Assembly: GCA_037178675.1 (NCBI GenBank)
Contig: JAYMGJ010000032.1
Span: forward strand, 1 to 64,000
DNA: 64,000 nucleotides
From: Scleroderma bovista
Lineage: Eukaryota > Basidiomycota > Agaricomycetes > Boletales > Sclerodermataceae
Direction of reading: 5' to 3'
Of this stretch, positions 45,140 to 56,246 are shown in pieces (within the stretch, counting starts at the first letter, position 1; every line of letters begins with the position of its first letter). Both the position numbers and the translations under genes were made by a program. A model generated the notes under the pieces. It worked only from the letters and a program-made list of their open reading frames with translations, made no database searches and had not been told where the DNA came from.

Positions 45140-46727
45140 ATGTCAACGCCATCCCCACCTGGTCCCCGCAGGAATCCAAGCCGAAAAAGCAAGACACTGA
45201 CTCTTTCATCCATTCAGGAAGACTCCGGTCCTCCCGACGAGTCCCCAAGTTACGATCCGAACGCGGAGCGCAATAAGCAGCGTCCCTCCAAGAACAATGT
45301 GACACCAGAAAAATGCAAGAAGTGGGGGTCTTCAGTAGACACAAAACAGAGGGACAGGGCATCCAAAGCTGACCCGCATAAGGGTCTATGTTTACTCACA
45401 AACTTGGCTGACGCGGTCAATGTATGCCACTTGATACCCAGTTCGACGCGGCCTTCCGAGGTGAGCCACTTTCACGCTGTCACGTCCTGTCCTGATCCGT
45501 TTTTAGCTCACGAAATTGGAGTATGCATGGGGCCTACCCACGTACCTCAACCTCGATTCGACCCGCAACCTGATTCATCGCGAGTAACACTAGAAAGTAA
45601 CCAACTTGTGTTCTATCCCCACGCTCATCCAACACTAGTGAGATCAGATTGGCACTTCCTTTTCGATAAAAAGATGTTCATGCTCATACCGGAGCTTTCG
45701 GACTTGAAAATGTTCGAAGAAGCTACGATAACAAATGCCCTTGCGGGTCGTTCTCAAACTAACGTGAAGAAGGTATGTCCTTTGCACCGGGTTACGTGGT
45801 GTCCACGTTCGCCTATTGACGTATTTCTCATAGTTATTCAGACGTGGCACCATCTTCAAGTACCATCTTCTGCCTATGCCCGAGTTAAAGGCACCCATCT
45901 GTCGCTTCAATGATTCAAACAACCTTGCAGACCACTCCACCCATCACCACCCTTTTGCCACGCTCAGCCCCCTCGAGAGCCACGTCCAGCCACAATATGT
46001 CGTCTTTAACGCTGGGCGAAAGCTATCTCCCAAATCACTTGTGGAACTTTTCAGGTTACCACCGGTTCTCAAGAAAATTGCATCTCACAAGAGAGAAGAC
46101 ACAGCTAGATCAAGGATCGCCACAGTCGTGGAACTGTACAGGCATTGGACTAAGTTAGTGATACCGGATGACTTCGTCGCTCGCTCCCGTCCTCGCTCTG
46201 GTCCCTCCGATGACACAGACAACGATGACCAAGACCAAGACCAAGACCATGCAGAGGAGGGGCAAGAGGAGCCGGAGGAGGAGAGTGAAGAGGAGGAGAG
46301 CGATGCGGACAGTGACAAACTCCAATCCACCCCTTCAAAGAAGTCCAATGTAGGACGACAGCTTCACGATGTCACATCCACTTCTAGCTCAGGCTCTCTC
46401 GACACTGCCGTCGACGCCGATGGCTGGTGCCCTTCCGAGGATACAGCATGGGTAGAAGGGATCAACGACTGGACGATGAAGTGTTGCGATGCCGCGGCCT
46501 CTGAGGGAGGGTGGGAATCAAGTATACTGAATGAGGGCGATCAAGTACTCGTCGCCTATGCCAAAGAGAAACCACGATCGGCCCCGCCACCGGACAGCTG
46601 GCACAAGTGGCAACCTTGCTGGGCCAGACGCAATGGGCGGTATCCACCTCACAATACAGCAAAGTTTTCGAGTAATGATTGGGCCCTTTTTGAAGAAGAT
46701 ACGGTGTTGCCCATAGAGTCGGAATAA
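45140..46727 (+). CDS. HNH-endonuclease-like protein, intact four-exon gene
   Basis: Four exons give an uninterrupted 473-residue protein: 45140-45460, 45507-45579, 45639-45772 and 45834-46727. Introns of 46, 59 and 61 nt preserve the frame. The second uses a GC donor (GCGAGT...CTAG); using the nearby GT would bring an early stop. The N-terminus is Ser/Pro/basic. An HNH_2-like core spans residues about 84-137: CLLTN, CHLIPSS (His97), DSTRNLIH (Asn128) and RSDWHFLFD (His137). Similar HNH proteins are common in mushroom genomes. The middle (KYHLLPMPELKAPICRF) is followed by an acidic Asp/Glu/Gln tract (about residues 295-340) and a Trp-rich tail (WVEGINDWTMKCC, WHKWQPCWARRNG). There are no premature stops and a TAA end. 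Its cellular role is unknown. Confidence 0.85.
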
Positions 46728-48594
46728 GTCTCTACATTTCATCTTCTGTTGTTAGCTCTGAATAATTAATACGAGGGCAATTTCACTCGAGCGACTCGGT
46801 GTGTTCAGCGTTCAAGTGCGACATGGTGCTTACACATAGTGCTTCAGAAGAATTTGCGAATATCACCCTAAGCTGTTCTCTGATTACTCCCATGATCATC
46901 CACATGCTTATGTGCCTCGGCGCAATTGATGGTACCTACGTTCTTTGTCGCTTATCAGTCATGGGTGTGCCTGTACACTTTCAGGACCTAGGGAAATTAA
47001 AATCAGGGCAGGTCCCCTCGAGTAACCATGGTTGTGATCATTTTTGATTTTTGGACATTTATCAAGACAGGTGGGCATGATAGCTTGGATATGACCTGCT
47101 CAAGTGCTTAGGTTGGACTGGTTGTTAATCTACATGAGCTGCTTGATGTCTCCTTTTGTGATCATTTCCGATGAAGAACGAGACGCGGAGATGCGAGACA
47201 AAAGGACTGTGATTTGTGCAGGGCAACGCAGCGAACGTGAAGACTAGCTCGAGCGCGATAGTAGTTCGGACGGCGATCGAATGGCTGGAGGGTGCTGGGC
47301 GTTAGTATACTGTGATTGACGAATTTATTAGGGCCATGACCTCACGTTTTGTCGCCGTAGTCATGCTCTCGGTTTCTTCTGTACCTTTGCTTTGCCCTCG
47401 TGTATCCCGTAGCATGAGAGTGTTTGCCGTGGTCGCGTGTTTCGCAGTCCTGCCATTGTGTTTCCCGCCGAATCCCAGAACATCATTCCCACTGGGCCTG
47501 ACACCACTACCTCAGATAAGTTCGATGACGAGTGAAATCCCCCACAATGCATTGAAGCAGCCCGATTGGCCAGTGATGATTCTATGCACAATGATTCCCC
47601 TTCACAAATATTCTCTCCGACAACCTGTTACGAGTCCCTGTTTTTTCCTGGTCCGTGCACGCTGCGTAGCTAATATCAAATATGTATTCATCATATGTAT
47701 CCGCTGAATCCTCTTCCCCTCTCCCTTCCCTAACGTCGAGCTTCTCTGTTCTAGGTATCGTTGTATGTTGTTCCTGTTTGACGGCGAATTGATCTCTGTT
47801 CTAGCATTCAAGGTCCCGTGCGTGACTATGATTGTCGGAGGTCTGACACAACCCAGTCATGAGCGCATGAACATAGACAAACTCTCAGCTTCATCGGGTG
47901 CCCTCGGTGCTGGGCGATTGCAAACCCGGCAGGATCCCTCCGATTCTTGAATATGTGAAGCGGATGTTCATGATTACCGGCCTGCAGCGCTTTCACTACA
48001 CGGCCAGTTGGCTGTGACATAGGATCACCTTAGGCATGGGTTTTAGGAGGTTCCCACAGTCTTCAGAAGGGGTTTCTTTGTAGGACGAAACCTATCTGAA
48101 AGACTCCCTCCCTCGGCGCCATTCCCACCAAGTTCCTGATATAGCTGGCGCACTTTCAGACCCTCTTTGGCCACCCTCCCAGCGGGTTATCATGATCATG
48201 CCTGGATCCTCCGTCATCCATCGCGCAAGGGTCGTCAAAGGCTCTTCTGAGGTCACTAACGGTTCTGCTATGTGTGGATTTCAGCGTCACACCTGGCTCT
48301 TTACACTTCACCAGAGGAGGCTCTCAGGAGGTTATGTATTTCTAAGTAGCTCGTATTCAATACAGCCCAGAGTGACAATATATGTAACAGGTCTGCTTTA
48401 ATGACGAGATATAAAACAGAGATGAAGATGTGGCTATTGCTGTTGAAGCAGGTGCACCGGGGTATGAATAATGACAACAGGATGGATCACAGACGGCTTC
48501 GTCTGGACACAAATGTCAAAATAAACGGTCACTGTTGAAATGACGATTTTTGGGATATTAGTACCAACAAAGATGGAATGGAGACATGCTCAAA
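46728..48594. other. Gene-free stretch with one dispersed repeat copy
   Basis: Scattered short open frames without domain features. 47626-47835 matches 1562-1776. The interval carries no recognised element ends. Confidence 0.5.
47626..47835 (+). repeat. Dispersed repeat, copy 2 (copy 1 at 1562-1776)
   Basis: About 75% identical by eye to 1562-1770, same orientation. It shares TAGCTAATATCAAA, CTTCCCTAAC, GAGCTTNTCTGTT and ATTGATCTCTGTTCTAGCATTCAA-type blocks (shown in pieces). It could be a remnant of an unidentified element. Confidence 0.65.
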
Positions 48595-51500
48595 TTAGTC
48601 CCTTACGTGCGACTGGTGTCTTGTGGTATCACCAGCTGGCAGGTCAGATGATTCTGATATGACTTCTAAGCGGGTGACAGTCCCCCCTGCAGAACATTTG
48701 GTACTTTCTTGACTTGGGCCCACCGCCGCGGTGTTGGATGACATCGGGTCATAAAGGTGGGCGTGTTGATAGGCAGGCAACTCACAGTCACCATTGGGAT
48801 TGTCATATTCAGTAGCGTGTGGGCCGTGGAAAGGGGGAGGTGCATTGGCGTAGTGCCCACGTCCCATCGTGTTGGGTTGCAGATGTATCATCGGGTCATT
48901 AGCATAACTTGTATACTGACGTGGTGCAAATGGCAGTGGAAGGATGTATTGGGGATGATAGGGGTCGTAGCGGACCTTTGCGCCTCTGCCTAAAGGGTCA
49001 TACCAGCCGGTGTTGATACCACCAAGGTGCAACGGAACTCCCTCGTGACCAAACCGAGCATCCCCACTATATATTCTACTGGGGAGCGATGTCTCTTGAT
49101 GGCAAGGTAGAGGTCGGCATGCTTGACCTAGGTGCAGCTCTCTTAGATGTTCGCCCACAGGAGGATCCAGCATCATCACTTCATCCCCAGAGCATACACC
49201 GATATGTCCTTCTTCAGCAGCCAATAGCCTGCCGGAGGCTGGAGACATGGCCGCTGTAGGCTCAGCCATGGATGCATTAAAATTCAAGGGATATACCCTT
49301 CGGCACAGGTTGAATGCTTCCTCTGGGTCAATATTATGGCCTACTCTCCGCACTGCACGTGGTCTTGGTTGCCCACCCTGGGGGTGAAACTGTGTAGGTA
49401 GATCTGCAATTGGGTTAGTCTACAGCAATTACATTGTCTGGTGCGATGACATACATGGCGAAGGGTCATTAAATGCCTTTCCGAGACTTTCTCCACTCTC
49501 TGTGGTCCCGACAACAGGCAGGGGGGCCGTGACTTCAAGCCGTGCTTGCTGAGATGCATGTACTATAATAAGAGTGTTAGTCCCCTGGCAGGCTACAGCG
49601 TGTTGCCGTTCCTTACCTGTTTCACATGGAGTAGCCTCCATCACTACAGCACACAAGGGGGATCAGTTATTATTACGAAGTACTATGGGCTTTCTTACAT
49701 TCTATGTGACAACGATCCTCTGATAATACACCAGGTACTTGAACATCCTGGGCCCATTCTTGAGTGTGCTGCAACTGTACCACTATGGAGTGTCACCGCT
49801 GGACCAGCAGTGATTGAAACTATACCAACTCACATTTGTCATGTTGTGGTTCTTTGGAGGGTGCACCTCAACCCTCCTGGCTTTCTAGGGTTGATTCACA
49901 CACCATTGCTGTCACTCAGGCGCATGTCAGGGTTGGCAATAATACACAAGTAGCAATGACTTACATGCATCGTTGCGAAGTTTGCTGTGAGGTCCGCAGC
50001 CAGGCATGTTGGTTACTTGAGCCTCCTGAGGTTGTGATGATAGAGCGCATTCGGACTGCATTTCTAAGGGCAGGCTATTAGATTGTAAATATGTCGAGAC
50101 TTATGGTAACCTACCTTTGCGGCATGGCGCTTGGTATTGTGCACCTGGTTCTTTGTTGCCAGCTGGCTCTTGGGCAGCAACAGGCATGCAGGCTGGTTGA
50201 GCCTCCTGGGGTTGTGATGATAGAGCGTGCTGGGATTGAATTTCTAAGGACAGGCTATTAGATTGTAAGTAGGTTGAGACTTGTGACAGCTTACCTTCTC
50301 TGTGACACGGCACTTGGTATGGTGCACCTGATTCTTGGTTTCCAGCAGGCTCTTGGGCAGGAGTAGGCATGCTCACTAGTTGACCTTGTTGTGTACTTAT
50401 GTCTGACATACAAGCAGCAATTACTCACGACTCTGTTCATAGAAAGCCATGTTGGATGGTGGAACCTCCTCGGATTGAGGCGAAAGGGTGCGTTGGGATT
50501 GCATTGCTAAGGACAGGCAATCAGATTGTATACGTGTCGAGACTTGTGATAACTTACGTTCGTGGTGGCAGGGTGCTTGGTATTGTGTGTCTGGTACTTG
50601 ATTGCCAGAAGGCTCGTGGGTAAGGGAAGGCGTGCTCGCTAGTCGATCTCCCTGGCGCTGTGGAGGAGACTGTGATTGCCCCGCTGAGGATCATACATTA
50701 GGTTGTTGAGTAGAACATACAAGTAAATGTCGACTTACATTGCTTGTCACAGAGCTCTTTGGTTGGTAATGGATGTTCGATGGGACCTCTGGTTGTTTGA
50801 GCATTCAGCTGTGTGCCAGGTCTGATATCTTGAACAGTGGATCATGATTCGCGATCCTCAGGAGGGGATCCTTCTTCATCAGATGACTCAAAGTTGGGCG
50901 GTGAAATGACCCGAAGTCTTTTCTTCTTGACTGATCTCGCCTGTAATGATGGTTTCACTGCCTTGAGATTGGACAGTTGCATTGTATCTAGTGAGGATGC
51001 CACCCCTTTTGCTGGATGTGAGGACTGTTGGGACTTTGCTTTGCGTTTGCGGATGGGCGGGTCTTGCTTATCCTCACAAACAAAAGGCTCAGTGGAGTCA
51101 TCCACAACCATGAGTTCGCTGCTGACATTCATTCCTTCAGATGTGGAGGAGTCCCTGACCACAATAACACTAGGAGCCCTTTTGCTTGTGTTCCTTGCAG
51201 CCGTGGTAAGAACCACCTCTACTTTCTTATGGCCACGTGTAGCTTTCGGCATCCCTTTTGGCAGCAATGGGTCCCGTCCTTTGACTATATTATCCACAGA
51301 TTTTGACATTGCCTTCTGTGACTTGGAACATTGTGCCACTGGAGCGGGTGATGGTGACAGGCTTGAAAGGTTGTTGTTGTCGCTATCTTGGGCCATCATC
51401 TTGTTAGTAGCCTTTCCACCGCCTATCTGCCTCCTAATTCGTGTCATGGCTGGATTAACAAGGTGCACTGGGCCTTCATAGTTGACCTTGCCATTGTAAA

Positions 51501-53298
51501 AAATTCTCTTCACCTTTGACAATGCTGAATTGTGTAATGGCGGGGCACCAATGATGACAGGCTTTTTGGAAGCCAGGAGGTCCACTGGTTGTAGATTAGC
51601 TTCTTTCGTCACCATAACACGATAACATTCCCTTACATTTGCTGTTTGGTTCAAACTTAAAATGCAGCCTATGAGGTCCAATATCTTGTAGCGCCGCAAT
51701 CACCTGCATGCATTCCGGTATAGTAAGGTCCGAGATTCCTTTGGGCTTGGTATGTGACAAGCACTCTTGACCAGGAAACAACACTGCATTCGGCCAGTTT
51801 ACACAGACGAGCGCATGCTGGCCGAGTTTCTGTGGAAGTTGCTTCCAGGGAAACAGTTTCCCAGAGGCCCATGACTGACCATGGCTCTCTAAAACTTCAT
51901 CAGTGCCACATCAGCTGCATAAAGTAATGTAGCGAACCAAGCAGTGAACTGAGAAGCTTCTTCACTAAATTGTGGTCCTCACGTTCATTGCTCCCATTGT
52001 CCGGCACCAAGTCATCGTGATCGCTCTGCCCCCTGTCGGGTTCCTTTCCCTTCCCTTTTCCTTTCCCGTCTGACTTGTCTGTGTGCAACACCTCTGTTAC
52101 ACATGCTAGAGACGACCGGTTACTGACAACAGCGATGAAGTGTGAAAATGGAAAGTAGAACTAAGTGACACTTACTATATGTGAGCCTTGAAGTGGCCTA
52201 TGATTGCATCGTCGTCAGTACGACAGCGCTCCATGAAAAACTGTGCACAGTCAAATAGCTATGAGTCAATTATAAGGTTAATATGTGTGAACCTACATCC
52301 TGTGCGCCGGGTGTAGTGTACACATATCCTAGGGAGGCATCTTGGTTGACGATACTGCCTGCCATTACAAGGGCTGCTTCGATACCGTGCACTTTTGACA
52401 GAGCTGTCATCTACATAATAATTAGAAGTGTTCATAGCACTGTAATATAGACGCTTACCAACTGGGTGAATTGCTTGACAGATTTGTGGAACAACTGCTG
52501 CCATTGGGCAACAGTCTTCCCTGTTTCAGTATACTGTGCACTTTCCTCGTATTTGTTGAGTATCTCTTGCCACATATCAGGGTATTGCTTTTTGAACAGA
52601 TTGTAGCACTTTTTGTGGACTGTGACCGCTGTAATTTAATTAGAATAGGGTGATTTGTCCAATGTGCCCTTACATGGTGTACTATCGACAGAGCCAGTGA
52701 ATTCTCCGGTCTTCCAGAGGCATGCTAGTTCTTGTTCTGTGTAGTGGGTAAAGTACTTAGAGTAACTGTTCCAGTCATTCGTAGGGTTCGAATGGGTATG
52801 TTGCTTGAGGAAGCGATCAATAATCTGCTGAGGTGGCTGTCCAGAACGTGCCACAATGTCAGTAAGGTATGCATTAATATGGTCCAGACCCTCCTGTATC
52901 ATGTCTAGAATGGCCTCCGAGGGTCTTCCTACCACGAAGTTACTGCCATTGAACATCTCGTCAGGATCGATGTTGTCACCATTGAAGTGCAGATCCTGAA
53001 GTGAAGTGAGCACACTGTCACCCTGTGGAGTGGGGTCATTCGAATTGTCGCGTTCAAAACCCAGCTGGTCCAGTTCCAAAGCAGGCACAAGCCCAGCACT
53101 GAAAAGTCTTGAAGGGGCCGTGGACTTAGATTCTCGTAAGGTAACCTTGGCTTCAGTCGATGATGATGCTAGTGAAGTGATACGATTCGAAGTGTCAGTA
53201 TGCGATTTCGTCTGTAGAGGAGATTTGGGCAAATCAGACAACCTACCTGCTATGCTAGTGGTTTGGCAAGCTGGCACATTTCCATCAGTAAATAGGTC
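48595..53298 (-). pseudogene. Hypothetical gene (family B), 3' part downstream of the Gypsy insertion
   Basis: It continues the protein begun at 62679. Clear exons: 53298-52674, 52628-52459, 52410-52297, 52258-52176, and 52122 onward. Introns of 45, 48, 38 and 53 nt keep the frame. Recognisable stretches: HTHSNPTNDWNSYSKYFTHY, YNLFKKQYPDMWQEI, AALVMAGSIVNQDASLGYVY, FFMERCRTDDDAIIGHFKAH, then a Lys/Gly basic run. Around 51870-51980 the frame breaks at least once, before WASGKLFPWKQLPQKLGQHA, so it is a pseudogene even without the Gypsy element. Further exons at 51699-50842 hold basic and Ser-rich sequence, 50650-50000 a duplicated exon, and 49353-48595 a Pro/His-rich C-terminus. Function unknown. 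Confidence 0.6.
50000..50650 (-). repeat. Tandemly duplicated exon-intron unit, about 180 bp
   Basis: The word GTGATGATAGAGCG recurs at 50033 and 50213, with a diverged copy near 50474. Each unit encodes a peptide with PAxEPAGNxExGAxYQxPC and carries its own splice-like boundaries. Copies differ at scattered sites. Confidence 0.65.
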
Positions 53299-53935
53299 TG
53301 TTACGACCATGTCCAACTCCGGACCATATCCGGTTACTCCGGTCACATCGCAGTCCTACAGCTCAACTCTGGTTGTTCTCAGTTACTCCGGTCAACGGTC
53401 ACGCAGATAACCTTCCGCTAACTACGACCCTTGGTCTATACTCCATTCGTTCTTACTACACCTCGCCATCTACCCTGCCTTGACGTGAGTTCTCCGTGAA
53501 CTCGATATATCCTATACCTTGTAGCATTTTCACCGGACCTGATTTATTTTACACGGACCTGACTTTATTTTCACCGGACCTGACCTAGTCCTAACTCCGG
53601 TCATCCCTTGTCCGCTATTAGGTTGTTTACTTGTCACCGTATGTACTCGACCCTAGTTTCTACTTAGTATAAGTACCCTCTAGTTTACCTTGTACAGTCT
53701 CAGTCTGAAATCAACTATAGTCACTACTCCTGTCCCTGTCTCTGTCTCTGTCTCCGTCATCGTCACCTTGACCGGAACCTATGCAAGGGATCAACGCACT
53801 TCGTCCTTGTCGTTGTATCCAAGCAGTCACCAACTCCGGCCGGACTATCCCTTGTCCAGCCCTCTGCCCTCCTCTTTCGTCCGCCTTCATCCGGACTTGA
53901 CCGGACCCCCTACCGGAGTAGACCCGGACTTGACA
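53299..53935 (+). repeat. 5' LTR of the Gypsy element
   Basis: 637 bp with a TATAAG box at 53668-53673. The predicted transcript start is about 53700. Apart from an upstream 17-bp difference, it matches the 3' LTR closely. Confidence 0.97.
53702..53711 (+). promoter_or_regulatory. Self-primer at the predicted 5' end of Gypsy RNA
   Basis: AGTCTGAAAT lies about 30 nt downstream of the TATA box and is the exact complement of ATTTCAGACT at 53938-53947, two bases beyond the 5' LTR. Tf1-type elements prime reverse transcription by folding their RNA 5' end onto the primer site. Confidence 0.7.
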
Positions 53936-53937
53936 GT

Positions 53938-53947
53938 ATTTCAGACT
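53938..53947 (+). promoter_or_regulatory. Self-priming primer-binding site of the Gypsy element
   Basis: ATTTCAGACT, complementary over 10 nt to 53702-53711. No tRNA-complementary TGG motif is present at the LTR edge. Confidence 0.7.
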
Positions 53948-54002
53948 CACACTTGTGTGGGTTCACTATACAAACCTCGTACGCAAACTAGTTTCATTCC
54001 TC

Positions 54003-55419
54003 ATGACCATGACTATGCGCTCTTGCACTCGTACTGCTACTGCACTCGCTGAAGAAGCAGGTGCAGTAGACGACCTTCACCTTTCTGCCGCCCAGCATGC
54101 CCTGTCTAATCGCAGGCAACCTCCAGCTTCTGTAAGCCAATTCCGGAGCTTTACAGCTCGAAACCCCACAGCATCTTTGACTCCACGTTGAGATGCTGCG
54201 TCTCAGAGCCTTCGCGGTTCTGCAGACTTAGGTCGCCATGAATCTGTTTCTGGTGACAGGTTTCCCTACCGTCGTGACTCCACTCCAGAGCGTCGCGAAC
54301 CCGGTCGTTTCCAATGGTTCGGCCCTGAGGATGGTCCCGGAGATGATAACAACAACAACGACAATGACGACGTTGACGAATTTCTCAACGCCACGGAAGA
54401 ACTAGATCCTAGCCTGGCTGTCTTCCACAATCTCGCCATCGCCGGCAACCGCCTCTCCTGCTCCTCCTGCCATTCCAATGACTCCTCCTCCTCCCGTGCC
54501 AAGGTCTGTGAACCGGACACCTTCGATGGCACAGACCCCAAGAAACTCCGGACCTTCTTGGTCCAGTGCGAATTATGTTTCCAGGATCGCTCCAAAGCTT
54601 TCCGCCAAGATAGGGCAAGGGTGATGTTCGCCCAGTCCTATCTAAAAGGTATGGTTCGAACCGGACCTCCTCAACTCCGGTAATCCAGCTGACCGTCCGC
54701 GCTGGATGGACAGCTGGGTCCACTTTGTTGCAGAACTCCAAAGTACCTTTGGACCTCACGACCCAGTTGCTGATGCTGAGCACCAGCTCGAGCATCTCCA
54801 GATGAAAGACTCGTACCGTGTTACACGGTACATTGTAGATTTCAACCGCCTCGCTTCGCAGGTCCAGGACTATGGGGATGGCGCACTCCGTCGCCTGTTT
54901 TACTCCGGTCTCCCGGACCACCTCAAGGATGAGATCGCCCGAGTTGGGAAGCCCCTGACTCTGAATGGGCTGAGAGCCCTTTGTCAAGAGATCGACGCGT
55001 GCTATTGGGAGCGCAAAGACGAGATCTCCCATACGACGAAGAGCCAGCCTACCTCGTCCACTCCCAAGCCCTCCAACTCCAGAGGCAATACCCCCAAGTC
55101 CGGTCAAGCTCAGACCGGCAACTCCACCAGCTCCGCCAAAACCTCTGGCTTGTCTAAGGCGACCAACAACCAGTCCTCGTCCGGCTCCAAACCGGACCTG
55201 ACCAACAAGCTTGGTAAGGACAGGAAACTGACCGCAGACGAGCGTAAAAGGCGGCTCGACAACAACCTCTGCATGTTCTGTGGAGGTACCGGACACTTCA
55301 CGGACAACTGTCCAAAGAAGTCCAAAAAGGCCAAGGCTCGTGCTGCGGCCATCGCTGCTGAGTCCGGTAAAACGGACTCTACTAACTCGGGTGCCAACTC
55401 CGAGTCAAAAAAAGAGTAA
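54003..55419 (+). pseudogene. Gypsy gag
   Basis: Starts at ATG 54003 (MTMTMRSCTR). TGA at 54189-54191 follows LTPR. The capsid region contains DTFDGTDPKKLRTFLVQC, a frame break from a small deletion near 54650, WMDSWVHFVAELQSTFGPHD, and VTRYIVDFNRLASQVQDY. A Ser/Thr/Asn/Pro linker leads to one CCHC knuckle CMFCGGTGHFTDNC. It ends NSESKKE at TAA 55417-55419, preceded by the A7 slippery run. Confidence 0.9.
55407..55413 (+). promoter_or_regulatory. Gag-pol -1 frameshift slippery heptamer
   Basis: A-AAA-AAA in the gag frame, four bases before the gag TAA stop. The -1 frame is open from here through the protease motif (LVDSGSTHCFVD). The canonical form and position argue for programmed frameshifting; the downstream RNA structure was not tested. 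Confidence 0.65.
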
Positions 55420-55976
55420 GCAGCTCCCGGCCCTCCACACAACCGGCGAGCTGCGTTGACTCCGGAAGTGCACCCAAGGAGGCCCGCCTCAACGCGTCCG
55501 CTCTTTTCGACCCAAACTCCCTTATGCCACATGTTTCCCTTTTGTCCTTTGATATACCTAAAATCCGCGCACTTGTGGACTCCGGGTCCACACATTGTTT
55601 TGTAGATTTATGATTTGTGCACAAAAACAACATTACCTCTTACTCCGTCTCTCCCATCCAACTCCGGTTATTCGACGGTACATCAAACTATGTAATTACT
55701 CAAGCTATCAATTTATCAGTGCAGTTCCCCACATCCGGTGATGTCACCCCCATGACCTTTTATCTCGCTCCGTTGGATTCTGAATGCTTGATTGTCCTTG
55801 GACATAACTGGCTCACCCGCTATAATCCGTTGATTGACTGGGTATTGAGTAGTTTAACATTCTGGACTCTTGCAGGAAGTCTCCGGTTCCGCCCGGAAAC
55901 CCTGACTCCGGCCTCTCCGGCCAGTCTACCCCAGGCCCTGCGCCATCTGTCAACACTCCAGTTTGCACCCCCCCGC

Positions 55977-56246
55977 TGTAGGGGGGGGTTGGGTGTTGCT
56001 GCTGCCTCAGGTGAGGCATGCTCGACCCAGGGGCTTCTGGAGGTCTGGCAGAGCTCCCAGGGACTGGGGAGACTAGAGGAAATAGGGAGAGTAGAGGTGT
56101 TCAGTCACTCCAGGACTGAGATCAAACATATACAGAGGAAAGAGGGAAGTTTGCTTAGTAAGCTAAGTACAAGCCTACATAGCTAAGGTAAGAGTCCAGT
56201 ATCAGTACTACCAATCTACACACCTAGAGACAGGACTGTCTCTACA
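55977..56246 (+). mobile_element. 270-bp insert in Gypsy pol
   Basis: Starts TGTAGGGGG, ends GTCTCTACA (TGTAG/CTACA inverted ends) and is flanked by CCGC at 55973-55976 and 56247-56250. Removing it with one CCGC restores pol in frame (CTPPHISLINAAAF). It is purine-rich and has no ORF. It could be a small solo LTR (TRIM-like) or a MITE; the 4-bp duplication does not decide. Confidence 0.75.

Noticed and set aside
53690..54052. ORFs inside the Gypsy LTR and leader (also 61740-62045 and 1693-1998)
   Set aside because: The same frames recur in every LTR copy but overlap promoter and R/U5 sequence, with no protein features.
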